From positions 1 to 33,712 of the forward strand of contig CAMBYG010000014.1 in NCBI GenBank assembly GCA_945872085.1: a stretch of DNA of 33,712 nucleotides, written 5' to 3'. This DNA is from Chitinophaga pinensis. GTDB taxonomy: Bacteria; Bacteroidota; Bacteroidia; Chitinophagales; Chitinophagaceae. The translations under genes and the position numbers were made by a program. The notes under the pieces are model-generated. The model saw only the letters and a list, made by a program, of their open reading frames with translations. It had not been told where the DNA came from and ran no database searches. Shown here piece after piece: positions 6,766 to 15,713 of this stretch; within the stretch, counting starts at the first letter, position 1, and each line of letters opens with the position of its first letter.

Positions 6766-8276
6766 AGCTTCATAAATTGTTTCATTTCTTCTATCCAATT
6801 TCTATCATTGCTTAGTCTTGGTATTTTATGCTGACCTCCCAATTTTCCTTTAGATTTTAGCCATTCGTGGAAAGAACCCTTTGGAATAGCGTGTACAACA
6901 GGTATTCTTAAGGCAATATTTTTATAGCGTTTCGCTTCGTAGTCCGAATTTATTTTTTGTAAAGTTTGATCAAGTGTTTCAATAAAAACGTTTAAATCTG
7001 AAGGGGTCTTATCAAATTCAATCAGCCATTCATGAGCTCCGTTGGAGTTGGTGTCCATAAAGATGGGTGCAGCGGTATAGTCGCTTACTGAAGCACCAGT
7101 TATAGCACATGCACTTGCAATGGCTTGATCGGCATTGTCAACAATCACTTCTTCTCCAAAGGCATTAATGAAAAATTTCACCCTTCCGCTTACTTTAATT
7201 CTAAACGGATCTAAGGAAGTAAATTGAACGGTGTCGCCTACATTGTAGCGCCATAATCCTCCATTAGTTGATATAATTAGGGCGTAATTTTTTCCGAGTT
7301 CTACTTCATGCAGTAAGCAGGTGCTTGGATTGGTCTCGCCAATTTGCTCAATGGGTAAAAATTCATAAAAAATACCATGGTTTAAAAACAAGGCCATGCC
7401 TTCTTCATTCAAATTATCTTGAGCTGCAAAAAATCCTTCCGATGCATTGTAGGTTTCTAAATAATGCATTTGTTCTCCTCTAATCATCGATTGAAATTGC
7501 GCTCTATAGGGAGTGAAACTAACGCCGCCATGAATGTACAGTTCCAAGTTTGGCCATACATCAAGTAAATTGTCTTTGCCGGTAATTTCAAAAATACGTT
7601 TTATAAGCACTACCGTCCATGTAGGTACTCCAGCAATGAAGGTTACATTTTCATGAATGGTTTCTTGTGCTATACGTTCAATCTTCTCTTCCCATTCGCT
7701 CATTAAGGCCGTTGCCATTTCGGGAGTTCTTAATAATTGCCAAGTGCTTGGCATATTTTGAATCATAACAGCAGAAAGATCTCCGTAAAAAGAATCTTCT
7801 GTCATTTGATTTATTTGATGACTACCGCCAATTACCAAACATTTACCATCGGTTATATTAGAATCAGGAAATTGTTGGATATATAGAGATAGAATATCTT
7901 TTCCAGATTTGAAATGATTTTCTTTTAAAGACTCGGGCGATACGGGTATGAATTTACTTTTATCACTCGTAGTGCCACTGCTTTTTGCAAACCAATTAAT
8001 TTCAGAAGGCCATAGAATATTTTGTTGCCCTTCAATAGTTGATTCTATATACTTCTTTAAAGATTCGTAGTCGTTGATGGGTACTTGTTGTTGGAAGTCT
8101 TGTATAGCGTTGATTTTTTCAAAGTTATGGTCTTTGCCATACTCTGTAAATTGCGCACTGCTTATTAATTTATTAAAAACTTGCTTCTGCGTATCGATAG
8201 GATTAAGCAAAAAATTGTCCATTACGCTTTTGCGTAATTTAATTATACCTTTTAAAGCTGGACTAATAAAACTCAT
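6762..8276 (-). CDS. GH3 auxin-responsive promoter family protein (acyl-adenylate-forming)
   Basis: 504 residues from ATG 8276. Plant GH3 enzymes are acyl-acid amido synthetases that adenylate a carboxylic acid and join it to an amino acid; bacterial members have unknown substrates. Family signs are the N-terminal FISPALKGIIKLR, the phosphate-binding loop FAKSSGTTSDKSKFIPVS near residues 95-112, the ATP-site region LETYNASEGFFAAQD, GLWRYNVGDTVQFT, and the C-terminal FHEWLKSKGKLGGQHKIPRL with the family GGQ..PR pattern. No signal peptide is seen. It is downstream of lptB on the same strand with a 68-base gap and may be cotranscribed. The family is clear; the reaction in this organism is not. 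Confidence 0.92.
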   Translation of the reverse strand: MSFISPALKGIIKLRKSVMDNFLLNPIDTQKQVFNKLISSAQFTEYGKDHNFEKINAIQDFQQQVPINDYESLKKYIESTIEGQQNILWPSEINWFAKSSGTTSDKSKFIPVSPESLKENHFKSGKDILSLYIQQFPDSNITDGKCLVIGGSHQINQMTEDSFYGDLSAVMIQNMPSTWQLLRTPEMATALMSEWEEKIERIAQETIHENVTFIAGVPTWTVVLIKRIFEITGKDNLLDVWPNLELYIHGGVSFTPYRAQFQSMIRGEQMHYLETYNASEGFFAAQDNLNEEGMALFLNHGIFYEFLPIEQIGETNPSTCLLHEVELGKNYALIISTNGGLWRYNVGDTVQFTSLDPFRIKVSGRVKFFINAFGEEVIVDNADQAIASACAITGASVSDYTAAPIFMDTNSNGAHEWLIEFDKTPSDLNVFIETLDQTLQKINSDYEAKRYKNIALRIPVVHAIPKGSFHEWLKSKGKLGGQHKIPRLSNDRNWIEEMKQFMKL

Positions 8277-8344
8277 AATTGCTTATTCAAGTAAATATAA
8301 CTTAGTAATACTTAAGTTCAAAGTGAATGCTATGAATTAATAAT

Positions 8345-9088
8345 TTATTCAACAGCGTATACCTTTCTCTTCAATTCAAAATGCTTTCCTAAATATACTT
8401 TACGTACTTGCTCATCGGCTGCTAAATCTTCTGCTACACCCGATTTAAGAATCTTGCCTTCAAACAATAAATAGGCGCTGTCGGTAATAGATAGTGTTTC
8501 TTGAACATTATGATCGGTTATCAAAATGCCTATGTTCTTATATTTTAATTTAGCTACAATACTTTGTATGTCTTCTACGGCAATGGGGTCTATGCCTGCA
8601 AAGGGCTCATCTAATAAAATAAATTTAGGATCTACCGCTAGTGCTCTGGCAATCTCTGTTCTTCTTCGCTCGCCACCACTCAATACATCACCCATATTTT
8701 TTCTCACGTGGTTCAATCTAAATTCGTCTAGTAAAGCATCTCTTTTATGCAATTGCTCCGCCTTGGTCAATTTAGTCATTTCTAATACGGATAAGATATT
8801 ATCCTCTACGGTCATTTTTCTAAAAATAGAGGCTTCCTGTGGTAGATAACCAATGCCCATTTGAGCACGTTTGTACATGGGTAATTTGGTAATATCTATA
8901 TCGTCTAAAAAGACAGCACCTTCATCTGGCTTTACAATACCAACTACCATATAAAAAGAGGTGGTTTTGCCAGCGCCATTAGGGCCTAAAAGACCTACAA
9001 TTTCACCTTGATTTACTTCAAAGGAAACGTTATTAACAACGGTTCGTTGTCCATAACGCTTAATTAGATTTCTAGTATGTATTTTCAA
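8345..9088 (-). CDS. lptB: LPS export ABC transporter ATP-binding protein LptB
   Basis: 247 residues. LptB powers extraction of lipopolysaccharide from the inner membrane with LptFG and LptC. Visible are Walker A GPNGAGKT (35-42), the Q-loop [17 protein letters not shown] around Q84, signature [15 protein letters not shown] from 136, Walker [14 protein letters not shown] with D160-E161, and the switch histidine H193 in TDHN. The [17 protein letters not shown] and EPFAGIDP sequences are hallmarks of LptB among ABC ATPases. The start is TTG at 9088: an in-frame stop lies at 9098-9100 and no ATG is available near the N-terminus. No other lpt gene is in the window. Confidence 0.95.
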   Translation of the reverse strand: MKIHTRNLIKRYGQRTVVNNVSFEVNQGEIVGLLGPNGAGKTTSFYMVVGIVKPDEGAVFLDDIDITKLPMYKRAQMGIGYLPQEASIFRKMTVEDNILSVLEMTKLTKAEQLHKRDALLDEFRLNHVRKNMGDVLSGGERRRTEIARALAVDPKFILLDEPFAGIDPIAVEDIQSIVAKLKYKNIGILITDHNVQETLSITDSAYLLFEGKILKSGVAEDLAADEQVRKVYLGKHFELKRKVYAVE

Positions 9089-9104
9089 AGTGAAGGTTTA
9101 TCTG

Positions 9105-9112
9105 CAAATTTA
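9105..9112 (-). promoter_or_regulatory. -7 element of lptB
   Basis: Minus-strand TAAATTTG matches TAnnTTTG, 16 bases ahead of the TTG start codon of lptB. No convincing -33 TTG at standard spacing. Confidence 0.5.
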
Positions 9113-9196
9113 CAATAATGGCTTATAATCGCTTGTTAAAATTACAAAATTTACTGATATAAGTGCTGTTTGCCTGATTTATAGGATGATTTATTG

Positions 9197-9204
9197 TATT
9201 TTTG
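9197..9204 (+). promoter_or_regulatory. -7 element of metF
   Basis: TATTTTTG lies 23 bases before the metF ATG. A TTTG at 9169-9172 could be the -33 box, but its 24-base spacer is long. No SAM or cobalamin riboswitch-sized leader fits between this box and the gene. Confidence 0.5.
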
Positions 9205-9227
9205 CTAACTAGCGCCAATAAAGAAGT

Positions 9228-10181
9228 ATGAAAGTAACTGATCACTTAAAGCAAGCACAAAAGCCGATTATTTCATTAGAAATATTACCTCCAACGAAAG
9301 GAAAAAGTATTGATTCTATTTTTTCGCAATTAGATGCGTTTATGGAATTTAAGCCTTCCTTTATTAATGTTACCTATCATAGAGCGGAGCAGGTTTTTAA
9401 GAAGCGAACAGACGGAACTTTTGAGCGGGTAGATATTAGAAAAAGACCGGGTACGGTGGGTATTTGCGCGGCTATAATGAACCGTTATGGAGTAGATGCT
9501 GTTCCGCATTTAATATGTGGAGGCTTTTCTAAAGAGGAAACAGAAAACGCGCTTATTGATTTACATTTTCTTGGGGTAAATAATGTGCTGGCATTAAGAG
9601 GAGATGCCCCTTCTAACGAAAAGTTTTTTACCCCTCATCCACATGGTCATCATTATGCCGATGATTTAGTGCAGCAAATAGCGGATTTAAACAAAGGTAA
9701 ATATCAAGAAGACGATATTTTAGATGGGGTAGAAACTAATTTTTGTATTGGTGTGGCTGGTTATCCAGAAAAGCATTTCGAAGCGCCTAATATGGATTCG
9801 GACTTATATTTTTTAAAAAAGAAAATTGATAAGGGTGCTGAATATATAACAACACAAATGTTTTTTGAAAACAAACACTTTTATAATTTTCAAGAGCAGT
9901 GTAAGCAAAATGGTATTCAAGTGCCAATTATTCCTGGTTTAAAACCATTAACTACAAAAAAACAATTGACCATTATACCAAGTATCTTTAAAGTAGAGGT
10001 GCCTATTGAACTTTCAACAGAGATTATGAAAGCTAAAACAGAAGCTGCGTCCGATCAGATCGGAGCAGAATGGCTATTGGCTCAATGCAAAGATTTATTA
10101 AAACAAAATACACCGATATTACATTTCTATACGTTAGGTAAACCTCATATCGTTAAGAAAGTATTAGAGCAATTATTCTAA
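9228..10181 (+). CDS. metF: Methylenetetrahydrofolate reductase
   Basis: 317 residues, the usual bacterial length. The FAD enzyme reduces 5,10-methylene-THF to 5-methyl-THF for methionine synthesis. Family signs are the N-terminal ISLEILPPTKGKSI with the catalytic Glu of the E-x-x-P-P motif (residue 18), FINVTYHRAEQ, VPHLICGGFS, LGVNNVLALRGDAP, CIGVAGYPEKHFEAPN, GAEYITTQMFFENKHF and VPIIPGLKPLTT. It is a single gene with its own -7 element and a strong terminator, divergent from lptB. No methionine synthase gene is near. Confidence 0.97.
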   Translation: MKVTDHLKQAQKPIISLEILPPTKGKSIDSIFSQLDAFMEFKPSFINVTYHRAEQVFKKRTDGTFERVDIRKRPGTVGICAAIMNRYGVDAVPHLICGGFSKEETENALIDLHFLGVNNVLALRGDAPSNEKFFTPHPHGHHYADDLVQQIADLNKGKYQEDDILDGVETNFCIGVAGYPEKHFEAPNMDSDLYFLKKKIDKGAEYITTQMFFENKHFYNFQEQCKQNGIQVPIIPGLKPLTTKKQLTIIPSIFKVEVPIELSTEIMKAKTEAASDQIGAEWLLAQCKDLLKQNTPILHFYTLGKPHIVKKVLEQLF

Positions 10182-10210
10182 ATAAAAAAGGGGCTTTTGC
10201 CCCTTTTTTA
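10182..10210. terminator. Bidirectional terminator, metF / class D beta-lactamase-like gene
   Basis: GGGGC (10190-10194), loop TTTT, GCCCC (10199-10203), flanked by six A and six T. The minus-strand gene's TAA stop (10208-10210) lies in the T-run, so the hairpin starts directly after that gene's stop codon. Confidence 0.9.
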
Positions 10211-11071
10211 TTTATCCAATTTTTTGAAATAATTATCAATAAATGCTTTAACTAGCTCTATTCGTATTGATCTCCAGTCTTTAGTAGTATCGCCCTTAGG
10301 GATATCAAAATTCATAGCAAAGAAATAAGGATAGTTGCGTTCATTGCTTTTGTTCATAGCATTAGGATGTTCCTTCACGTTCATAATATATTCTGCATAA
10401 CCTACTACCCACAAAATTTCTTTGTCGTCATGATAGCCCCAACCGGTTTTGAAGGAAAGTTTGGAATGCTTTGTTTGCTCGCGCAGCATCATGCTTCTTA
10501 CAATGCGCTGCGTGCGCTCAGAAAATGGAAGTTGATTAAAATAGAGTTTTTTAATAAAACCTAATTGCTCATCGGCACTGATTGTTAGTGATCCATCGAT
10601 CCAGAAACTATCAACAGCTCCTTCTATTTTTTTATTCCCATATTGGCAAGTATCTAAATATGTTTGAAGCTTTACTTGGCCAATTTTTTTAGCAATTTGT
10701 TGATAGTAGAAGAGATTACTTACCTCAAAAGCTTTTCGCATATTCATACTAGTATCCCATTCTGCTCTTCTTTTAACGCCATCCCACAGAATGGTATAAG
10801 TTTCGTCGGGTATAGTATTGGTTTCTAAGGCAACCAACGAATTTAATATTTTAAACGTAGATGCAGGCGTAAAACGTTGTCTGCAGCGATTTAAATTATA
10901 GTAATCTACAATTTCATGTGTTTGATCTTTTATAATAATACAGGCATCCTTGATTTGATATTTATCAAATTGTTGTTTCCATTCTTTTTTGTCATGAACA
11001 CGTGCATTATCGCAAGCATAAAAAATGCTGGTAGAAAGTAAAACGAATAGTAAAGTGTATTTGTTTAGCAT
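10208..11071 (-). CDS. Class D (OXA-type) beta-lactamase-like lipoprotein
   Basis: 287 residues from ATG 11071. A lipoprotein-type signal ends at C20 (SIFYAC). All class D active-site boxes are present: S71-T-F-K74 (nucleophile serine and the lysine carbamylated in this class), S118-N-L120 in place of the usual S-x-V, Y144-G-N, W157 in FWIDGSLTISADEQ, and K208-T-G-W-G. Spacing agrees closely with standard class D numbering. It is the second gene of a minus-strand pair, 9 bases after an M23 peptidase gene. No mobile element is near, so it looks like a resident chromosomal gene. Beta-lactam hydrolysis is plausible; a peptidoglycan-related or sensor role is also possible. Confidence 0.9.
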   Translation of the reverse strand: MLNKYTLLFVLLSTSIFYACDNARVHDKKEWKQQFDKYQIKDACIIIKDQTHEIVDYYNLNRCRQRFTPASTFKILNSLVALETNTIPDETYTILWDGVKRRAEWDTSMNMRKAFEVSNLFYYQQIAKKIGQVKLQTYLDTCQYGNKKIEGAVDSFWIDGSLTISADEQLGFIKKLYFNQLPFSERTQRIVRSMMLREQTKHSKLSFKTGWGYHDDKEILWVVGYAEYIMNVKEHPNAMNKSNERNYPYFFAMNFDIPKGDTTKDWRSIRIELVKAFIDNYFKKLDK

Positions 11072-11080
11072 AAAATAAAA

Positions 11081-12055
11081 TTAGTCGAATGATTGGTTGT
11101 TAGCAGCAGATATTTTTATCATACGCTCATAATCGGTAGGCGATAAGTCGTTGAAGAAGTAATGAATAGGATCGATTTTAGTATTGTTTTTTATGACTTC
11201 ATAGTGGCAATGAGGGCCGGTACTTTTACCCGTACTGCCTACATAGCCTATTACTTGTCCTCGTTTTACTTGTTCGCCTCCACGGGTTTTAATTCTAATC
11301 ATATGGCCATAAAGGGTTTGGTATCCATAGCCATGGTTAATTATAACATGATTGCCGTATCCTCCTGCATCAAAACTTGCATCTCGAACAACGCCGTCTG
11401 CAGTAGCATAAATTGGAGTTCCGATTGGAGCTGCAAAATCTAAGCCTGTATGCATTTTAGGTGTTTTGTATACCGGGTCTATTCGGTATCCAAAACCAGA
11501 TGCTACTCTGGATAGGTCTTTATTAGAGACTGGCTGAATGGCTGGGATTCTCTTTAGCATTACTTCCTTTGTAGCAGCATATACTTGTAGCGAATCATAT
11601 GATTTCTTTTGCGTTTGTATTCGATTCTTTATAGCTGCAATTTTCTCTTCCATCGATTCTATGATTTCATCAACGCTTTTATATTTATACTTACTAAAAT
11701 CGATCTCCGAATAGTTTTTGCCAAAACGAATACTGTCTGGTAAAGGGGTAGCTTCAAATATAGTTCTGTATATTTTATTATCTCTTGCCTCTAGCTCTTT
11801 TATAGATTTGTTTAACGCATCTATTTCTGCCTGATATAATTGGTATTTTTCATTCATGATACCAATTTCAGTACGGGTAATTTTTGCTTTAGGAGAATCT
11901 AAATATTTAAAGGCAATTGCTGCCATTATTATTGCCAAAACTACAGACCCAGAAATAAAACCAAAAATGCGTATGATTTTTTTTCTAAGCGGCACCACAA
12001 AGCGCTCAAAGGTATTAGTGGTGGTGTCAAAGTAGTATTTTTTTATATTTCTCAA
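11081..12055 (-). CDS. Membrane-anchored M23 family metallopeptidase
   Basis: 324 residues. A short cytosolic N-terminus (KKYYFDTTTNTFERF) leads into one transmembrane helix (about 27-50), a coiled-coil stretch (about 60-165) and a C-terminal M23/LytM domain. Zinc ligands H202 and D206 (HTGLD) and H284 (PHCH), and the catalytic-type H251 (YGHM), are all present, so it should be an active peptidoglycan endopeptidase facing the periplasm. The start is TTG at 12055; I see no in-frame ATG just upstream. The class D beta-lactamase-like gene follows after 9 bases and is very likely cotranscribed. Confidence 0.93.
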   Translation of the reverse strand: MRNIKKYYFDTTTNTFERFVVPLRKKIIRIFGFISGSVVLAIIMAAIAFKYLDSPKAKITRTEIGIMNEKYQLYQAEIDALNKSIKELEARDNKIYRTIFEATPLPDSIRFGKNYSEIDFSKYKYKSVDEIIESMEEKIAAIKNRIQTQKKSYDSLQVYAATKEVMLKRIPAIQPVSNKDLSRVASGFGYRIDPVYKTPKMHTGLDFAAPIGTPIYATADGVVRDASFDAGGYGNHVIINHGYGYQTLYGHMIRIKTRGGEQVKRGQVIGYVGSTGKSTGPHCHYEVIKNNTKIDPIHYFFNDLSPTDYERMIKISAANNQSFD

Positions 12056-12164
12056 TATGGGCGAATTAGGTGTAAAAGTACTAGTAAAACTTAGATCTTA
12101 AAAATGATTTCCTAAAATTAAGGAAGCATTTGCAATTAGATGATATTATTGGCAGCTTATTTAT

Positions 12165-12172
12165 TATTTTTG
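12165..12172 (+). promoter_or_regulatory. -7 element of the gldFG operon
   Basis: TATTTTTG is 25 bases before the gldF ATG. No TTG is found at the usual spacing upstream. Confidence 0.5.
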
Positions 12173-12197
12173 CCTTGCTTCAAAACAACCTATATTC

Positions 12198-12941
12198 ATG
12201 CTTAGTATTTTTAAAAAAGAGATACATTCTTTTTTTAGTTCCATTGTTGGCTATTTAGCTATGCTTATTTTTATCATTGCTTGTGGTCTTTTTTTATGGG
12301 TTGTTCCTAGTTCTAGTATTTTAGACTTTGGGTACGCATCAATGGACCGTTTTTTTGAATTGGCACCCTGGTTTTTATTGTTGCTAATTCCTTCGGTAAC
12401 TATGCGTGCTTTTGCAGAAGAATTTAGAACGGGTACTATCGAGTGGCTATCAACAAAGCCAATTGCTACTACAAATATTGTTTTAGGTAAATATTTTGCT
12501 TCGGTTGTTTTGGTTGCTGCTGCACTTTTGCCAACTTTAATTTATGTATACTCCATAGCTAATTTGTCGGCTATAGAAGATTCTATAGATTATGGGTCTA
12601 TAATTGGATCTTATTTTGGATTGTTGTTTTTAGTAGCTGGCTTTAATGCTGTTGGAATTTTTTGCTCCACCTTGGCGGCTAATCAAATTGTAGGGTTCTT
12701 AATCGCACTTTTTTCTTGTTATATTCTTTTTTATGGTTTTGAATCTTTGAGTTCCATTACGGAATTGCCGGTTGGGTTTGATTATTACTTAAGCATGATT
12801 GGAATGTCTTATCACTATAATTCAATTAGTAGAGGTATTATAGATAGTAGAGATGTTTTATATTTTCTATCTATTATCATTTTCTTTTTATCGTTGAGTA
12901 CTTATTCTTTAACTAAAAGAACTTGGGACAAAGCTCAATAA
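12198..12941 (+). CDS. gldF: Gliding-associated ABC transporter permease GldF
   Basis: 247 residues, an ABC-2 type permease with about six transmembrane segments. The N-terminus MLSIFKKEIHSFFSSIVGYLAM and the loop MRAFAEEFRTGTIEWLSTKPI are typical of GldF. With the ATPase GldA and GldG it forms a transporter needed for gliding in Flavobacterium johnsoniae, though some gliding species lack it. It is first in an operon: gldG starts 9 bases after its stop and a DUF4340 gene follows. No gldA is in the window; in F. johnsoniae it is also encoded elsewhere. Confidence 0.92.
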   Translation: MLSIFKKEIHSFFSSIVGYLAMLIFIIACGLFLWVVPSSSILDFGYASMDRFFELAPWFLLLLIPSVTMRAFAEEFRTGTIEWLSTKPIATTNIVLGKYFASVVLVAAALLPTLIYVYSIANLSAIEDSIDYGSIIGSYFGLLFLVAGFNAVGIFCSTLAANQIVGFLIALFSCYILFYGFESLSSITELPVGFDYYLSMIGMSYHYNSISRGIIDSRDVLYFLSIIIFFLSLSTYSLTKRTWDKAQ

Positions 12942-12950
12942 TTGTATCGT

Positions 12951-14687
12951 ATGTCTAAAATAGCTAAGCACAATAAACAAAACAAACATCGTCAAGCGTA
13001 TATGCGCTTATGGATGTTATTTGCCATTTTAATAGGCTGCAATATATTAGCTAGTCAATTTCATGTTGGTATAGATTTGACTGCCGATAAAAAATTTACC
13101 TTATCAAGTGCATCTGTTCGCTTACTTAAAAATCTAAAAGATGTAGTGGTGGTTGATGTATACTTAAAAGGCGATTTTCCATCAGGATTTAAAAAGTTAA
13201 GCGAAGCAACAAAAGAAAAATTGAATTCCTTCCAAGATGTAGCAGGCACTAAAGTTGTATATCGATTTATAAATCCATTTGAAGGTAAAGCAGAATCGGA
13301 GAAAGAAGCAATTTTTAAACAATTAGCCGACAAAGGCATTAATGGGGTTAATTTGCAAGTAAATGGTAAAGGTGCGGAAGGGTATTCTGAAAAAATTATT
13401 TTCCCTTATGCTTTAGTTTCCTATAACGGTAAGAGTTTCTCTGTTAAGCTATTAGAATCTCATTTAGGTATGAGTCCATTGGAGGTTCTTAATTATTCAG
13501 AATCACAATTAGAATATAAATTTGTAAAAGCTATTCATACCCTAGAATTACCAGATGTGCCATCTGTTGCCTATATCGTTGGTCATGAGGAATCTCTGGG
13601 CTTGCAAACTTTAGATTTGTTACATTCCTTAGAAGCTAATTATAATTTAGATACGCTTGATATAACGAGTACTTATTTTATTCCTAATTCATATGATGCC
13701 ATTGTGATAAATAAACCTAAAACGGCATTTGAAGACAAGGATAAATTTAAGATCGATCAGTATGTTATGCATGGAGGTCATGTGCTTTGGATGGTAGATA
13801 TGTTGCAGACACCGATGGATAGCTTACAGAAAACACAGCAGTTTGTTACCATCGATTATCCCTTAAACTTAGATGATTTATTTTTCAAATTTGGTTTTAG
13901 AATTAATGCTAACTTAATTGAAGATATGCAATGCAATCAGATACCGGTTACTGTAGGTATGAATGGGGATCAACCCCAAATTGAATTGCGTAATTGGATT
14001 TACTTCCCCGTGATGATTCCGGAAAGCAAACATCCTATTGTTAACAACATGGATGCTATTATGGGAATGTTTGTAAATAGTATCGATACGGTTGAAAACA
14101 GCGCTATTGCTAAAACCGTTTTATTAAGCTCTTCCAAATATAGCAGAGTGGCTGCCTCACCTATGCGTGTAAGTTTAACTATGCTTAAATATCCTCAGCG
14201 TACAGCCTTATTTAATCAGCCTAATCAGCCTATTGCTGTTTTGTTAGAAGGTAATTTTAATTCCTTATTTGCTAATCGATTAGCTGCGAGTTTCTTACAT
14301 ATATATCAAGATTCGTTGCATAGAACATTTAAAAGCGCTACAGATAAAGCGACTAGTATGATTGTAGTATCGGATGGTGATATTGCTGAGAATGACTTTT
14401 CGAAAGCGCGTGGTCCAATGGAGATGGGCTATTGGCGTTATAGCGATACGCGCTATGCCAATAAAACATTTGTGCTCAATTGTATTGAATATCTAGTAGA
14501 TCAAAGCAAATTGATGGAAGCAAGAACGAAAGAATCGCGCTTACGTTTATTAGATGCCGGTAGAGTAAGTGATGAAAAAATGCAATGGCAATTGGTTAAT
14601 ATAGTAATTCCTATTTTGCTAATTTTGATTTTCGCATCTGCCTATACCTTTATTAGAAAAAGAAAATTTGAAGTAAAAAGTAATTAA
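12951..14687 (+). CDS. gldG: Gliding-associated ABC transporter substrate-binding protein GldG
   Basis: 578 residues from ATG 12951; a TTG at 12942 directly after the gldF stop is the only alternative. There is an N-terminal transmembrane helix (RLWMLFAILIGCNILASQF), a large periplasmic part opening with IDLTADKKFTLSSASVRLLKNL, the GldG pattern INPFEG, and a C-terminal helix (IVIPILLILIFASAYTFI) followed by RKRKFE. This architecture, and the position after gldF, define GldG. The DUF4340 gene starts 2 bases after its stop, consistent with translational coupling. Confidence 0.93.
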   Translation: MSKIAKHNKQNKHRQAYMRLWMLFAILIGCNILASQFHVGIDLTADKKFTLSSASVRLLKNLKDVVVVDVYLKGDFPSGFKKLSEATKEKLNSFQDVAGTKVVYRFINPFEGKAESEKEAIFKQLADKGINGVNLQVNGKGAEGYSEKIIFPYALVSYNGKSFSVKLLESHLGMSPLEVLNYSESQLEYKFVKAIHTLELPDVPSVAYIVGHEESLGLQTLDLLHSLEANYNLDTLDITSTYFIPNSYDAIVINKPKTAFEDKDKFKIDQYVMHGGHVLWMVDMLQTPMDSLQKTQQFVTIDYPLNLDDLFFKFGFRINANLIEDMQCNQIPVTVGMNGDQPQIELRNWIYFPVMIPESKHPIVNNMDAIMGMFVNSIDTVENSAIAKTVLLSSSKYSRVAASPMRVSLTMLKYPQRTALFNQPNQPIAVLLEGNFNSLFANRLAASFLHIYQDSLHRTFKSATDKATSMIVVSDGDIAENDFSKARGPMEMGYWRYSDTRYANKTFVLNCIEYLVDQSKLMEARTKESRLRLLDAGRVSDEKMQWQLVNIVIPILLILIFASAYTFIRKRKFEVKSN

Positions 14688-14689
14688 TT

Positions 14690-15709
14690 ATGCGTAAGAA
14701 TATTTGGTACGTAGTAGCTTTGTTGGCAATTCTATTGGGCATTTATGGGGTTTATTTTAGAAACCCTAGCGAAAGTGTTTTTGGGAATAAGGAAGATCAA
14801 TTTTCTTACACGGATACAGCATCTATTTATAGTATATTCTTAGCGGATAGAAAAGGAAATAAAATTCATTTGCAACGTGCTGGTAATATCTGGACTGTAA
14901 ATGAAAAATACCAAGCAATGGCGCCTAATGTAAATGATATTTTAAGAGTTATTGCTACGCAAAAAGCTATGTATCCTGTTCCTACAATTAAGCACAATGA
15001 TATTGTTAAAGGCTTGGCTGGATCGGGTATTAAAGTAGAACTCTATAACGAGCATGGCGAGCAATTGCGCGTATTTTATATGGGTGGCGTTGCCGATGAT
15101 AATCAGGGTTCTTATATGTTGTTAGAAGGAGCTCAACATGTTTATGTAGTTAATATGTTAGGCTTTAATGGCTACCTAACACCTTATTATAGCACTATGA
15201 TTGAAGATTGGCGTTCACGTATTGTTTTTGATGCCTTACCACATCAAATAAAGTCGGTGACTGTAATAGATGCTTCCGATTCTATGGCTTCTTTTAAATT
15301 AGAACATACAAAAGATACTTTTTTATTAAAACCGATAACTAAAAAAGTTATTGCAACAACTCCATTAATTCAAGGGAAAGCAAAAAGCTATTTAGATTTT
15401 TTCAAGTTTATAAACTGTGAGGGCTACTTAAATGGATTACCTAAATTAGATTCCATTATTGCCTCCGTGCCACCTAAAGGAGATATTTATTTAGAATTGA
15501 CAGACAATTCTATACAGCATGTTCGTTTGTTTTGGATGTTTATGAATAAGAGAAGTAAAAATGTTTATAAAGAAAATGGTAAAGACCCATTACCCTATGA
15601 TGGAGATAGATGCTATGCTGTTTTTAATAAGGATGCAGATACGGCTATTATTCAATTAGGTATATTTAATAAAATAACTAGAAAGGCAGTTGAGTTTTAT
15701 CATCGATAA
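14690..15709 (+). CDS. DUF4340 domain-containing protein
   Basis: 339 residues. One N-terminal membrane helix (NIWYVVALLAILLGIYGVYF) is followed by a periplasmic domain of the DUF4340 type (SIFLADRKGNKIHLQRAGNIWTVNEKY, then the region near DILRVIATQKAMYPVP). DUF4340 proteins often follow GldG-like ABC transporter genes, and this one sits 2 bases after gldG, so it is probably an accessory part of that transporter. Biochemical role unknown. It meets the next gene tail to tail with only 4 bases between stops. A weak AAAATATT/AATATTTT inverted repeat (15708-15735) spans the junction. Confidence 0.85.
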   Translation: MRKNIWYVVALLAILLGIYGVYFRNPSESVFGNKEDQFSYTDTASIYSIFLADRKGNKIHLQRAGNIWTVNEKYQAMAPNVNDILRVIATQKAMYPVPTIKHNDIVKGLAGSGIKVELYNEHGEQLRVFYMGGVADDNQGSYMLLEGAQHVYVVNMLGFNGYLTPYYSTMIEDWRSRIVFDALPHQIKSVTVIDASDSMASFKLEHTKDTFLLKPITKKVIATTPLIQGKAKSYLDFFKFINCEGYLNGLPKLDSIIASVPPKGDIYLELTDNSIQHVRLFWMFMNKRSKNVYKENGKDPLPYDGDRCYAVFNKDADTAIIQLGIFNKITRKAVEFYHR

Positions 15710-15713
15710 AATA

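Noticed and set aside
10208-11071. Beta-lactamase-like gene as an acquired resistance cassette
   Set aside because: No integron site, insertion sequence or repeats flank it, and its base composition and terminator arrangement match the neighbours.
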